The notes: generated from the sequence alone by a model not told the origin. A stretch of DNA of 64,000 nt from Pomacea canaliculata (GCF_003073045.1 NC_037596.1:6963416-7027415); one strand, 5' to 3'. Counted from the first letter of the stretch, positions 23,673-38,246 are shown. Program-made: numbers and translations.

Positions 23673-26600
23673 CAACAACAACAACAACAACAACAACAAC
23701 ACCGAGAGAGACAAAAACGACAACAGAAAACAACAGCAAAAACAACCTATCTTGTTTCATGACTATCATAATCTTCAAATTGTAACACCTATATTAAACA
23801 AATTATTACCTTGACTAGGTAAGGTGTTTCAGGTAGAGCAAAAGAGCAGATAAACCTCCAGGATATAACAATAACAAAGACATCGAATACCACGTTTAAT
23901 AGATTCTGTTACGAAAAAAAAAACAACCTTAGCATTCCTTTATGAAGACTTATTTTAAAAAACAGAAAGAAAATTTCTAAGTTTAAATAAGATGTTTGTT
24001 GTATATCTTTGTATCTGTCTATTCTCTGACTAATACCTGCATGTAGCTTTACAGACTTACTGTCTTCTGTTAACCGATTTGTCAAACACAGACGAATGTT
24101 GATGTTATTTGCAAGCCTGAATGTTGATGTTATTTACAAGCCTGAATGTTGATGTTATTTACAAGCCTGTCAACTTTGTCCTCAGCTGTTGGCACACAAG
24201 CACATTGTGGAAGTGATGAAATTGATGAGATGCGTCCATGTGTTTCTCCTCACATGAGGAAATTAGCTCCACTGATCAACGCTTTTTGTAACCATTATTT
24301 AATCACACAAGATCTTTGCAAGTGTGTTTACAGAGTACCTCATGTCTTATTCTCTCTGACTATGTTTGAATTAGTGATAATGTTCACTGCTTCTGCTTCT
24401 TTTTATTTTTGTTATTGTCATTATTATCATCATCGTTGTCGTCGTCGTCGTTATCACCATCATCGTCGTCATTGTATTTTTCCCGTGATTTTAATAATTA
24501 GCTGTATAATTTCATACTTCCGTATACAATTTATTTGAAAACGTTTTTCTTTTTTATAATAAGCCGCAGCAAACAACAACAGTTCAATTACCACTAAGAG
24601 CTTTCCTTATCTTGAGATCAGTTGTTTACTAACTAAAGTTTCTCACTATAATATTGCTCCTGTCTATTCATTTTACAAGAAATGAAAAAAATTATAAGGT
24701 ATTTATGTCTGGAAATGTATATTTGCAGCGTCTTTAAACAAATCAAGGACTGCGCAAGCAGAAAAGATATCGCAGAATGCGTGGAGTACAATGTCTTTGA
24801 AGAGCTCAGTCAATCCGGTGTGTTTTCGGTTTCGAGTGCATCTAATTTACATAGACTAAAGAAGGTGTAAAGTATGTTTATAAGGACAAAAGATATTCTT
24901 GTCTATGCTTTACCATATTTTGCCTAGATATTGGCAAGAATACAGAGAAAAGCAACGTTTAACGTCCTTCCTCCCCATTAACGGTGACTGGGTAAAGAGT
25001 ACATTCAAGTTTTGAGTCAGCTTTATGGATGAAACCTAAAGAAAACAGCAAAGCAATGGCAAAAGATTAGGCCACATTCAAAAGAAGGAGCGATAACACT
25101 AATACTTTTATTAATATTGTCATAAAGGTTGTAATGGAACCAGTGTTTCTTCAGGCAATGGCATACTTTTCTGATGACTGCCTATTGCCGTTCTCTATTT
25201 AAGCAATAGATTGTGTAATTTTATTTTTTAACCATTACCCTTTGTAATTTACTGACTAAGCATTTAAATAGTTTATACCTCTGTTTCTCTTTACATTACA
25301 TGTGTCTTAGGGAAAGGTTATAGTTGTGGTCTGATGGATTTCCAAGACAAGTGCGGCAACGCTACAATGATCAAAAAGAGTATTTTGTTTATTTTGATTA
25401 TTACAGCAGTAAAAGTACAAACGCTGTTCAATTATACGTGATCATCATCTTTGAACTGAAAATTAATAAAATAAATAAAATGTAGACTATCAGTTTAGAC
25501 CATAGACTTTAGAAAGATGCGGACAAAATATGTTTCATGTGACAAACAGTTATCAGTAAATGTATTTTTGTCATAGATGTTTTAAACACCTCTTTCTTTA
25601 CATTATGCAAACGATCGCACTTAATCTTTTCTTTTTTTTCTGCACTTCATCAGCTCTAGTAATATCATAGTGATACTTAAGCTGTAAGTATAAAGGGAAA
25701 CAAGGTTGCCCCGCACTCCAACACGTCCATTCCCTCCTTTTTCGACAATCGTTCTTCGGGCCATAGATGTGGTTTAGATATATAGGCATTATCCAGTACA
25801 TATTCATAGATCATAAGCCAGTATAAATGAGATGGAAAAAAAACGTTTGAACATTTAAGGATTTGCACAAGTGTTGGCTGCATATCTTGAGGACTTATTC
25901 AAAGTAGCAGTAGGAACAATATGTTATGGACTAATAAATTTCCTATAGAGCTATAACTAAACAAAATTTCTCGAAAAAGTATTCAATAATTTTCGCACAA
26001 TATGCTTTGTGTCTCATTTGACAGAAACTGCAACTATCAGAAAAGCCCGAGCATCTAAGGGTAAGGCTTACTTTACTGATTATCATGATAAAGGTGTATT
26101 TTTAACAAATTGCATGTACACAAACAATCATTTATCCCGCTGCTCACGGGGTCTGAACCAAAATGCATTAAATTCTGTCGTGTACACGTAACAATCCTAA
26201 CCCATCTTTGTATATCCGCCATTAACATGTGTAGCCCATCATCGTCTCCTACAGACATGGGGGTACATATCTACTGTCTTTAAGTCCAGGACTTACTTAT
26301 CTCCAGAAGTTTAAATGTATGATTTTGGTGTCTCATTTGACAGAAATGAAGACGAGACAGAAGACCATGAGGGTAAGATTTACTTTTCTGATTATCATGA
26401 TAAAGGTGTATTTTGAACTAATTGCATGCAATCATGTAATCCACTCCTCATGGGGTCTTAACCAAAATGCATTAAATTCTGTCGTGTACATGTAACAATC
26501 CTAACCCATCTTTGTATATCCGCCATTAACATGTGTAGCCCATACTCGTCTTCCTACAGACATGTACATATCTACTGTCTTTTATGTCAGGTACTTATCT

Positions 26601-29600
26601 CCAGAGGTTTAATATATGATTCTGTGTCTCATTTGACAGAAACTGCAGACGAGACAGAAAACACTGAGGGTAAGCCTTACATTTTCTGATTATCATGATA
26701 AAGGTGTATTTTTAACAAATTGCATGCAAACAAATAATCATTTATCCCGCTGCTCACTGGGTCTTAACCAAAATGCATGCATTAAATTCTGTCGTGTACA
26801 TGTAACAATCCTAACCCATCTTTGTATATCCGCCATTAACATGTGTAGCCCATCCTCGTCTTCCTACAGACATGTACATATCTAATGTCTTTTATGTCAG
26901 GTACTTATCTCCAGAAGTTTAATGTATGATTCTGTGTCTCATTTGACAGAAACTGAAGACGAGACAGAAGACCATGAGGGTAAGATTTACTTTTCTGATT
27001 ATCATGATAAAGGTGTATTTTGAACTAATTGCATGCAATCATGTAATCCACTCCTCATGGGGTCTTAACCAAAATGCATTAAATTCTGTCGTGTACATGT
27101 AACAATCCTAACCCATCTTTGTATATCGCCATTACATGTGTAGCCCATACTTCGTCTTCCTACAGACTGTACATATCTACTGTCTTAGTATGTCAGGGTA
27201 CTTATCTCCAGAAGGTTTAATATTGATTCTGTGTCTCATTTGACAGAAACTGCAGACGAGACAGAAAACACTGAGGTAAGCCTTACATTTCTGATTATCC
27301 ATGATAAAGGTGTATTTTTAACAAATTGCATGCAAACAAATCATTTATCCCGTGCTCACTGGGTCTTAACAAAATGCATCAAAAAAATTGTACATGTAAC
27401 AATCCTAACCATCTTTGTATATCCGCCATTAAAATGTGTAGTCTATCCTCGTACTTCTACAGACATGTACTATCTAATGTTTTATGTCAGGTACTTATCT
27501 CCAGAAGTTTAATGTATGATTCTGTGTCTCATTTGACAGAAACTGAGACGAACAGAGACACTGAGGAAAGCCTTACATTTTGATTATATGATAAGCTTTT
27601 GAACTAATTGCATGCAATCATGTATTCCGCTCCCTCATGGGGTTACCAAATGCATTAAATTCTGTCGTGTACAATTACCAATTCTAGCCCATCCTTGTAA
27701 TCGCCATTAACATGTGTAGTCATCCCGTCTTTTTGTCTCATTTGACAGAAACTGCAACTGGCAGAAAAGCCATACCATCTAAGGGTAAGCTTTACTTTTC
27801 TTATTATTATGATAAAGGTGTTTTTTAACAAATTGCATGCAAACAAATAAACATTTATCCGCTGCTCACGCGGTCTGAACGCAAATGCATGATGCATTAA
27901 ATTCTGTCGTGTACATGTAACATTCTAGCCCATCCTTGTATATCCGCCATTAACATGTGTAGTCCATCCCCGTCTTTTTGTCTCATTTGACAGAAACTGC
28001 AAATGCCAGAAAAGCCAAACCATCTAAGGGTAAGCTTTACTTTTCTTATTATTATGATAAAGGTGTATTTTTAACAAATTGCATGCAAACAAATAAACAT
28101 TTATCCCGCTGCTCACGGGGTCTGAACGCAAATGCATGATGCATTAAATTCTGTCGTGTACATGTAACAATTCTAGCCCATCCTTGTATATCCGCCATTA
28201 ACATGTGTAGTCCATCTTCGTCTTTTTGTCTCATTTGACAGAAACTGCAACTGGCAGAAATGCCAAACCATCTAATGGTAAGCTTTACTTTTCTTATTAT
28301 TATGATAAAGGTGTATTTTTAACAAATTGCATGCAAACAAATAAACATTTATCCCGCAGCTCACGGGGTCTGAATGCAAATGCATGATGCATTAAATTCT
28401 GTCGTGTACATGTAACAATTCTAGCCCATCCTTGTATATCCGCCATTAACATGTGTAGTCCATCCCCGTCTTTTTGTCTCATTTGACAGAAACTGCAACT
28501 GGCAGAAATGCCAAACCATCTAAGGGTAAGCTTTACTTTTCTTATTATTATGATAAAGGTGTATTTTTAACAAATTGCATGCAAACAAATAATTATTTAT
28601 CCCGCTGCTCACGGGGTCTGAATGCAAATGCATGATGCATTAAATTCTGTCGTGTACATGTAACAATTCTAGCCCATCCTTGTATATCTGCCATTAACAT
28701 GTGTAGTCCATCCCCCGTCTTTTTGTCTCATTTGACAGAAACTGCAACTGGCAGAAATGCCAAACCATCTAAGGGTAAGCTTACTTTTCTTATTATTATG
28801 ATAAAGGTGTATTTTTAACAAATTGCATGCAAACAAATAAACATTTATCCCGCTGCTCACGGGGTCTGAATGCAAATGCATGATGCATTAAATTCTGTCG
28901 TGTACATGTAACAATTCTAGCCCATCCTTGTATATCCGCCATTAACATGTGTAGTCCATCCCCGTCTTTTTGTCTCATTTGACAGAAACTGCAACTGGCA
29001 GAAATGCCAAACCATCTAAGGGTAAGCTTTACTTTTCTTATTATTATGATAAAGGTGTATTTTTAACAAATTGCATGCAAACAAATAAACATTTATCCCG
29101 CTGCTCACGGGGTCTGAATGCAAATGCATGATGCATTAAATTCTGTCGTGTACATGTAACAATTCTAGCCCATCCTTGTATATCCGCCATTAACATGTGT
29201 AGTCCATCCCCGTCTTTTTGTCTCATTTGACAGAAACTGCAACTGGCAGAAATGCCAAACCATCTAAGGGTAAGCTTTACTTTTCTTATTATTATGATAA
29301 AGGTGTATTTTTAACAAATTGCATGCAAACAAATAAACATTTATCCCGCTGCTCACGGGGTCTTAACCAAAATGCATTAAATTCTGTCGTGTACATGTAA
29401 CAATCCTAACCCATCTTTGTATATCCGCCATTAACATATGTAGTCTATCCTCGTCTTCCTACAGACATGTACATATCTACTGTCTTTTATGTCAGGTACT
29501 TATCTCCAGAGGTTTAATATATGATTCTGTGTCTCATTTGACAGAAACTGCAGACGAGACAGAAGACTCTGAGGGTAAGCCTTACATTTTCTGATTATCA

Positions 29601-32600
29601 TGATAAAGGTGTATTTTTAACAAATTGCATGCAAACAAATAATCATTTATCCCACTGCTCACTGGGTCTTAACCAAAATGCTTGATGCATTAAATTCTGT
29701 CGTGTACATGTAACAATCCTAACCCATCTTTGTATAACCGCCATTAACATGTGTAGCCCATCCTCGTCTTCCTACAGACATGTACATATCTACTGTATTT
29801 TATGTCAGGTACTTATCTCCAGAAGTTTAATATATGATTCTCTGTCTCATTTGACAGAAACTGCAGACGAGACAGAAGACTCTGAGGGTAAGCCTTACTT
29901 TTCTGATTATCATGATAAAGGTGTATTTTGAACTAATTGCATGCAATCATGTATTCCGCTCCTCATGGGGTCTTAACCAAAATGCATTAAATGCTGTCGT
30001 GTACATGTACCAATTCTAGCCCATCCATGTATATCCGCCATTAACATGTGTAGTCCATCCCCGTCTTTTTGTCTCATTTGACAGAAACTGCAAATGCCAG
30101 AAAAGCCAAACCATCTAAGGGTAAGCTTTACTTTTCTTATTATTATGATAAAGGTGTATTTTTAACAAATTGCATGGAAACAAATAAACATTTATCCCGC
30201 TGCTCACGGGGTCTTAACCAAAATGCATTAAATTCTGTAGTGTACATGTAACAATCCTAACCCATCTTTGTATATCCGCCATTAACATATGTAGTCTATC
30301 CTCGTCTTCCTACAGACATGTACATATCTACTGTCTTTTATGTCAGGTACTTATCTCCAGAGGTTTAATATATGATTCTGTGTCTCATTTGACAGAAACT
30401 GCAGACGAGACAGAAGACTCTGAGGGTAAGCCTTACATTTTCTGATTATCATGATAAAGGTGTATTTTTAACAAATTGCATGCAAACAAATAATCATTTA
30501 TCCCACTGCTCACTGGGTCTTAACCAAAATGCTTGATGCATTAAATTCTGTCGTGTACATGTAACAATCCTAACCCATCTTTGTATATCCGCCATTAACA
30601 TGTGTAGCCCATCCTCGTCTTCCTACAGACATGTACATATCTACTGTATTTTATGTCAGGTACTTATCTCCAGAAGTTTAATATATGATTCTGTGTCTCA
30701 TTTGACAGAAACTGCAGACGAGACAGAAGACTCTGAGGGTAAGCCTTACTTTTCTGATTATCATGATAAAGGTGTATTTTGAACTAATTGCATGCAATCA
30801 TGTATTCCGCTCCTCATGGGGTCTTAACCAAAATGCATTAAATGCTGTCGTGTACATGTACCAATTCTAGCCCATCCTTGTATATCCGCCATTAACATGT
30901 GTAGTCCATCCCCGTCTTTTTGTCTCATTTGACAGAAACTGCAACTGGCAGAAAAGCCAAACCATCTAAGGGTAAGCTTTACTTTTCTTATTATTATGAT
31001 AAAGGTGTATTTTTAACAAATTGCATGCAAACAAATAAACATTTATCCCGCTGCTCACGGGGTCTGAACGCAAATGCATGATGCATTAAATTCTGTCGTG
31101 TACATGTAACAATTCTAGCCCATCCTTGTATATCCGCCATTAACATGTGTAGTCCATCAGCGTCTTTTTGTCTCATTTGACAGAAACTGCAACTGGCAGA
31201 AAAGCCAAACCATCTAAGGGTAAGCTTTACTTTTCTTATTATTATGATAAAGGTGTATTTTTAACAAATTGCATGCAAACAAATAAACATTTTTTTTTTT
31301 AATTTTTGCTATTGCCTCTCTCTTTTTTTTTTCCTTTTTTTTTAACATTTATTTTCCATTAACACATTACATTACATGACAAAATCATCCAAATCATATT
31401 CCTTGAATTATAACGAGCATACATAACAATATCACATACATTAAATAGTGCCAGACATTTTTGCCCCCAACATTTTGTGCAGGACTCTGATTTAAAGTAA
31501 TTTCAATATACTATCTAGTATCTAACAACTAGCTTTCTTTTTAACATATATAAACATTTATTTTTCTCATTATTATTATTTGCACATTATTTTATTTATT
31601 TATTTTTGAATATATAATTATTTATTCTTCATTTACCTATTAATCATATGGCATATTCTATGTTTAAGCCTTTCACTCCACTGCACTATAATGACTATAC
31701 CATATATAACAATATAAAAGACATATAAGGTAGTGTATATCAACATGTATGAAAGTCTAGTCACTGCTTAAGTTTTGGTCAACAAGTTGCATATAAGGTA
31801 GCCAAAGTTGTACAACTTTTTCTTCTTTCATTTCCAGGCGTGCATTAAATATTTTAATTTTATATCTATATTGCAGTATCTGAATGAATGGTTGCAACTG
31901 AGGTGTGGTTTTTTTGAATCTGCAAGAGTATATGTATAATTTAGCAAGTAATAAGATTAAATCCAGTACATCATCTGTCTTAAAGTTATTACTGCATCCA
32001 AATAAAACCAGGTGTTCACTTAATATCATCCTTGTCATAATCCCACATTTGTTTGACACATAATTTTGAAAGTTTTGCCAGAAATCTTGAACACATTTAC
32101 ATTTCCAAAAAATATGTTGAATGTTTTCTTTTTCACATCTACAATAGTTACAGAAATCATCAATTTCTAGACCCATATTAAATAAAGCTATTTTTGTCCC
32201 CAGTATTCTATGCAAGACTCTGATTTGGAGCCATTTTAATTTAATATCTTTAATCTTGGCTACTTTCCTGAAGATAATGTGCCAATCTACATTTCTATTT
32301 AGTCTTGTATCCCATTTGGAGCAACAGTTAGGCACATGTGTATTAGTTACCATGTTATCATAGTACAGTCTTGCACCTTTCTGTATAGATTGAATTACAC
32401 TAAGAGTTTTATTTGTATCATAGGCAAGCGGTGATGGATCAGTTGCATTCTCTCTGTCTTGATGCATATATTCCTTTATGGCTTCTATGCAACCATTTAG
32501 AGAGACAAAATTAATGTTTACATCATATATCCTTTTAACATCTTGACATGATAGAAAATTTCCTCTTTCATCCAGCAAGTGTTTAATTAAATATATCCCT

Positions 32601-35600
32601 TTGTCTACCCAACTTCTATACAGAAATGGTTTATTCCCAATCTTAATTTTATTGTTACAAAATATAAGCTCTGATATAATCTCTTCAATATGTTTACACA
32701 CAACACTTTCTCCAAATATCTCATACGCTTTCAAAACATCCGTCCAGAAACTATTTACAGTTACAAAAGAGCCAACTGCTGGGCCAAGTTTGTCTAGGTA
32801 ATTTAGCATTTTATGTGAGGACATAATAATCATTTTCCAGCTATGACTGGTTTTCTTTATGTTCGGCAACCATGTTAGTTTTAAGGCATTCATATAAGTT
32901 CTAACATCAGGTATGTCAATCCCCCCATTATATACTTTTTTAATAGACACTTTTCTGCTAATTTTATCCTTTTTCCACCCCACACAAAACTGAAATATAG
33001 ATTTTTTGAATGTTGTTAACAATATGATCTGGGGGATTTGGCAGCAATAACCATAAGTGTGTTAATTTTGACAAGATTAAGGATTTGAGTATTGCTACTC
33101 TTCCTAATGGAGTTAACTGTCTTTTCAGCCAAATCTTGTACAATGTTGTAATTTCGGCTAGCTTACTATCATAATTTAACTTTATACATGCTTTTAGATT
33201 ATTAGTAAACCAAATACCAAGAATTTTGAACTCTCCTGGGTTCCACTGCATCTGTAAATGGGGTAAATACTTAGCTGATGAATTTGCTTTGCTTCCCAGC
33301 CATATTGCACTTGATTTTTCAGTGTTCAGAACTAAACCAGATATTTTTTCAAACAATTTTAATGTATTCATTGATTCTTCAAAAGACTGTCTATCACCCT
33401 CTAAAGTCAATTCTGTGTCATCTGCATTTTGTACAATTTTAGTTTCGCTATTTTGGATTTTTATACCTTTTATGTATGTATTTTTTCTAATCATAATAGC
33501 TAGAATTTCTACACATAAGATGAATATATAAGGCGAAATTGGGTCCCCCTGACGGCATCCTCTTCTAACATAGAACCATTCAGACAATGTGCCATTAACT
33601 GACACACTAGACTTGATATTTGTGTAGAAAGTGCTTATCCACTTACAAGACTGTGAACTAAAACCAAAAAATTCAAAACTTTCAGCATGAAGCTCCAGCT
33701 AATCCTATCGAAGGCTTTTTCAAAATCAAGACATACCAACAAACCAGATTATTTATATTAAAATGTTCAATCAAATCGTATATCAGCCTTATATTATCCC
33801 TAGGTATCTCCTGTAGACAAAACCTGATTGGTCTTCGTGAATTAGAGATGATCAAACCTTTTTCATTCTGTTTGCAATGCATGTTGAGCCAATCTTATAT
33901 ACCACATTTAGTAAAGTAATTGGTCTCCAGTTTTTAATTTGGTCTCTAGGTTTATCTACTTTGGGAATGCATATGATTACACCTTCTTTTTGTGTAGAGG
34001 ATAATTCACCCTTACTAAAACCTTCATTTAGAGATCTAACAATGAAAGGTCCAAGTTGTTTCCAAAAGACCTTAAAAAATTCCATAGTGAATCCATCACT
34101 CCCTGGGCTTTTCCCATTACCCATATTTTTAACTGCCTGGCTCGCTTCTTCTAAAGTGATATTTCCATCCAACAAATTGAGTTCAAGTTGTGTAAGTTTT
34201 GATATATCTTCTTGGATATTAGTAAAGCTAAAGTCCTGAACATCGCTCTCTCTGCGCACAGGTTGGAAAAAGAATTCTCGCACTTCTGCTCTTATTTCTT
34301 CAGTTTTTCTAATACTTTCCCCATTTTGCTTCTGTAATTTCTGAATTTGCTTACTTACATAATTACGTTTTTCCAGTGAACAGAAATAATTACTTACTTT
34401 CTCTCCATCTGCTATCCACTTTGCCCTGGAGCGAATCAGTACACCCTCCATTCTTTTTTCTCTTAAACTAATGAGTTCTCTTTTATTCTTTTCAAGTTCA
34501 AGGACTTCTTCTTCTTTTAACTTATCTTTAATTTCTAACCGTGTAATTTCTTTTTCTAATATTTTTTCTTTATCATTATTTCTTTTCTTTTCTTGCTAGA
34601 GTAGGTCATTGTTTTCATTCTAATTTTCATTAGCATAGTATCTAGAAATGTTTGATCAGACACTACAAACTGTATTTCCATTGGGTGAATATTTTGCTAA
34701 ATTCTCCCTGTCATATGGAACACTGAGTACTCTTCTGTCACTTCTTTAATGACAGTGTTTATTTGGGTTAGATAGTCTTTGTCCTTCAGATGTGAAGAGT
34801 TTAGCTTCCATAGATTAAATCTCCTTTCCTCTTGTTCTGTAGCTAATGACAAAGTAATCAGTGAATGGTCCGTACGGTAGCCCCGAGTAATATTTGCATC
34901 CATGACCAAATTTGAGAGCGAATCTGACATAAGGAAAAAATCTAATCTACTCTGTTGGAATGGTCTTTTCCTACGCCAAGTATATCTTAGTGCTTCTGGT
35001 TTAGTTCACGCCATATGTCTACTAAATCCATGTTTGTCATCATCTTATCAACTTGTTCTTGCCCTTTAATATTATTTTTATGTTTGTAATTATGACAGTC
35101 AAGTTGAAAGTTCAAAACAATGTTCCAATCTCCTCCAATAACAATATTTTCTACTCCTATCTGTTTAACATATTCTTCTACCTGAGAGTAGAATTTTGGG
35201 TCGTCTTTATTTGGCCCATAAACACTACCAATTAAAAACTCTTTCTCTAATGTTTTTATCACTGCCATCACATAATTTCCTCCATTATCTTTATAAACTT
35301 TTTTAATTGAAAATTCAAAGTTATTATTAAATAGAATTGCTACCCCCCTGGAGGAAGAAATATATGATGCGAATATGCAGGAGTGACCCCATTCTGCGGC
35401 AATCATTTTTTCCTCTTTATGTTCGAAATGTGTGTCCTGTAACAGGTAGATTGAATAAGACTTATTCCGTAAATAATGAAACACATCTCTCCTTTTTCGC
35501 ATGTCCCCTAGTCCCTGACAATTCATTGATGCAAAAGTGAGTTGTAAGTCTGTATTCATATTGGAGTGAATAGAAAGGTACAATTAGCAGCAGCTAAAAC

Positions 35601-38208
35601 TAATAGGTACTTAAACCAATATAAGCTCCCTTTTTGTACTTTTTGTTCTGCCTCTACTAACTGTTTCTGCAAACCTGCTCTAAAATTCATATTATGATTG
35701 GAAGGTGTAAAATAATACAGTATACAGCAGTGGCTAAATATATTTACCAAAAGTGACAGCATACAATGCAACAAGGATGAAATATGAATATTAATAAGTA
35801 AACTTATAATAAAAAAGCATACCCATAAAGACATATGTGGGGCAAGCCCAGGCACGACAAAAATCCAGCTTGACAAGAACTCAGACAAAAAGCACAAAAA
35901 ACATAGCAAAAAATATGAACAAAAAATAAACAAACAAGCACAATAAACAGACAGTTCCTTATTATTGGGTTGGCATATCTTATCATAGTCACCGTTAATT
36001 GCCATAGGCGGTGATCATGTTTGCTGGCACTGGTGGTGGAAATTTCTAAATATTGGAAGAATCTAATACAAATAGCTTCAGGTTTGAGTACATGCGTTTT
36101 TACAAATCATGTCTACAACATTGGTTGGACAAATTTTCACAATTAATTGTTATAATATGTGTCTGGGTGTGTGCATACCTTCCCCAGTAGAATATTTCAC
36201 AAGGAATAGCCACATTTTAACCATATATCATTGGAAGCAAGGAAAGGAAATCAGAGGAAATCTGAAGGCGTATCTCAAATAAGGGTGTGCACATTAATAT
36301 TGATGCACTTACCAGTAAGCTGGTGTTGAGAAATAGAATTGTTTTTTGCACAAGTAATATATCCTTTATATACACACTTGCTCATCCCCTGCACACCTCA
36401 GTCACTTCATTCACGGTTTGTTGATCTGGTTGGGGCGAAACTGCTTCCGCGGCTGATGTAGGTGTAGTTGGGGTAGAATGGCTGGATCTTGAGAGCTGAG
36501 AGGGAGGTGTTGACAGTCCCTGCTGAGCTTTTTCTTTATGGGTCGGCTGCTGATGAATTTGCGGCCGGTGAACATGCTGCCTCTGAAGGGTATCCTGAGG
36601 AAAGCGTTGCGGGTTGCCCTCGCTCCTCCTTTGGTGTTGACTTCTTTGTTCGTTGTGTAACTCAGCTTCCTGTCTATGGGACTCGTGTCTCCACTTTTTA
36701 TTTCTACCACACTGGAATCTCGAAGTTTTGCAAACAGCCTACCTCCTGCTGCCGACCATGCATCTACCACTCCTTCTTGTTGTTTGAGACGATTAAGTCT
36801 TTGGATGTTTAAATGTGTTAGGTCCTCAGCTATAACGACTCCTGATCCTTTCAATCGGCAGCGCGCTTTGATGACTCGTTCCTTGTCTTTTCTGGAGACA
36901 AATTTTACTATCACCGGTCTCGGTTTGCCTTGCTGGAGTCTCCCCACTCTATGCAGCGCTGAGATCTTGTGAGTGTTGATGTCTGGCAAACCAAGAGTAA
37001 TGTTGACAACTTTAAGGAATTTTTGCTCACAATCCCAACTTGTTTCCTCCCTGCCATTATCCGGGAGGCCATGTATCCTCACAGAGTCTCTTCGCGAGTA
37101 TTGTTCTAGAATCTAGATTGTTTATTTCTTCTTGCTGCTCTTTTGTCAGTGAGGTTAGCCCAGTGATTTCTTCTTTCATTTCTAACATTTGCATTTGAAG
37201 ATCTTCTATTATTTTTTTTAAATCATCATTTTCTTTCCTTAGATCGAAGATAGTGCTCGATATGAACTCAATTTTGTTGTCTATATGTTCTTTGAGTGAG
37301 AGATGTCCGTCCTCCACTTGCTTGCACAAAACTTCTGTAACTCTTTGTAACTTCCCCAGTCGGTCTGCTATTTCACTGTTTGTAATGTTGGCAGCCGGAA
37401 AAACTTGGGTCAGGAGGGTTTGTCGGTCACTCGACTGAGATCGACATGTTTGACTGACACTGTTTGCCCTCTCTCGTTGTCTTCTCTCTCTTCCTTCCAA
37501 TTCTCCAGTTGTTTGAGCAGACGTGTTCACAATACTTTCGTTTGTGCTGGTTACCTGTTTTCTTTTTTAATCATCGTTTATCTTTTTTGGACCCATTAGT
37601 CTTTCGTACAAACAAGTATTTTAAAACACAGGAGTAAGAACCCTACAGGGTAACCCCACACTGCTCAGCAACCCTCTACTTAGGTGATCACAATTCGCCG
37701 CCAATTTCACTGGCTTGCTCCAGTTTTTACTTTTTTTACCATAATTTCACTGAAAAAATTTTTTTTCCATGGGATTTTCTTAGACACAATCTACAGACTT
37801 GTATCCCGGATGTGCTGATCCACCAACACAGGCCATAAGAAGATTTTGTTTAGGTAAATAAATGCATTCTTTTACACCGAGGTACAGACGCGTCCTACCT
37901 CGACCATGATCATCGCTCACCCCCAACAAATAAACATTTATCGCGCTGCTCACCGGGTCTGAACGCAAATGCATGATGCATTTAATTCTGTAGTGTACAT
38001 GTAACAATCCTAACAATCTTTGTATATCCGCCACTAACATGTGCAGTCCCTCCCCGTCTTCCTACAGACATGTATATATCTACTGTCTTTTATGTCAGGT
38101 ACTTATACTTATCTCCAGAAGTTTAATATGTTATTTTGTTTTTTATTCAATAACTCAATCATTATTAAGCATGTCCTTCCCTCACTCATAACTGATAAAT
38201 GTGCGCTC

Positions 38209-38246
<38 letters not shown>

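Larger units (their letters stand above)
31293..37924 (-). mobile_element. Near full-length L1/Tx1-type LINE inserted in the gene 4 array
   Basis: 6.6 kb on the minus strand with a T-run at 31293 (the A-tail of the element), ORF2 at 35583-31757 and ORF1 at 37596-36411. It is flanked by a perfect 15-bp target-site duplication, AACAAATAAACATTT, at 31278-31292 and 37925-37939. On both sides the array sequence continues as if uninterrupted. ORF1 has at least one stop and one frameshift, and ORF2 at least five frame breaks, so this copy is not autonomous. The perfect duplication together with moderate coding decay suggests an intermediate age. It lies antisense in the last intron of gene 4. Confidence 0.92.

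Noticed and set aside
23535-23785. Poly-Cys, poly-Val and poly-Asn frames
   Set aside because: Translations of the CAA/CAG tract.
29440-29495. Exon-like block in type B introns (CTTCCTACAG acceptor, GTCAG|GTACTT donor)
   Set aside because: It would be 31 nt and break the frame, and in gene 5 the donor is not present; treated as a cryptic pseudo-exon.
25990-31176. Repeated 60-codon frames on both strands inside the array
   Set aside because: They run through donor sites into introns and recur only because the unit repeats; the spliced exon reading explains the conserved parts.
25990-31292. CRISPR-like or plain satellite array
   Set aside because: Repeats are about 248-311 bp without spacers and contain phase-conserved exons with a single-copy counterpart in gene 5.
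33226-34239. Plus-strand open frames of 101 and 120 codons
   Set aside because: Antisense to LINE ORF2.
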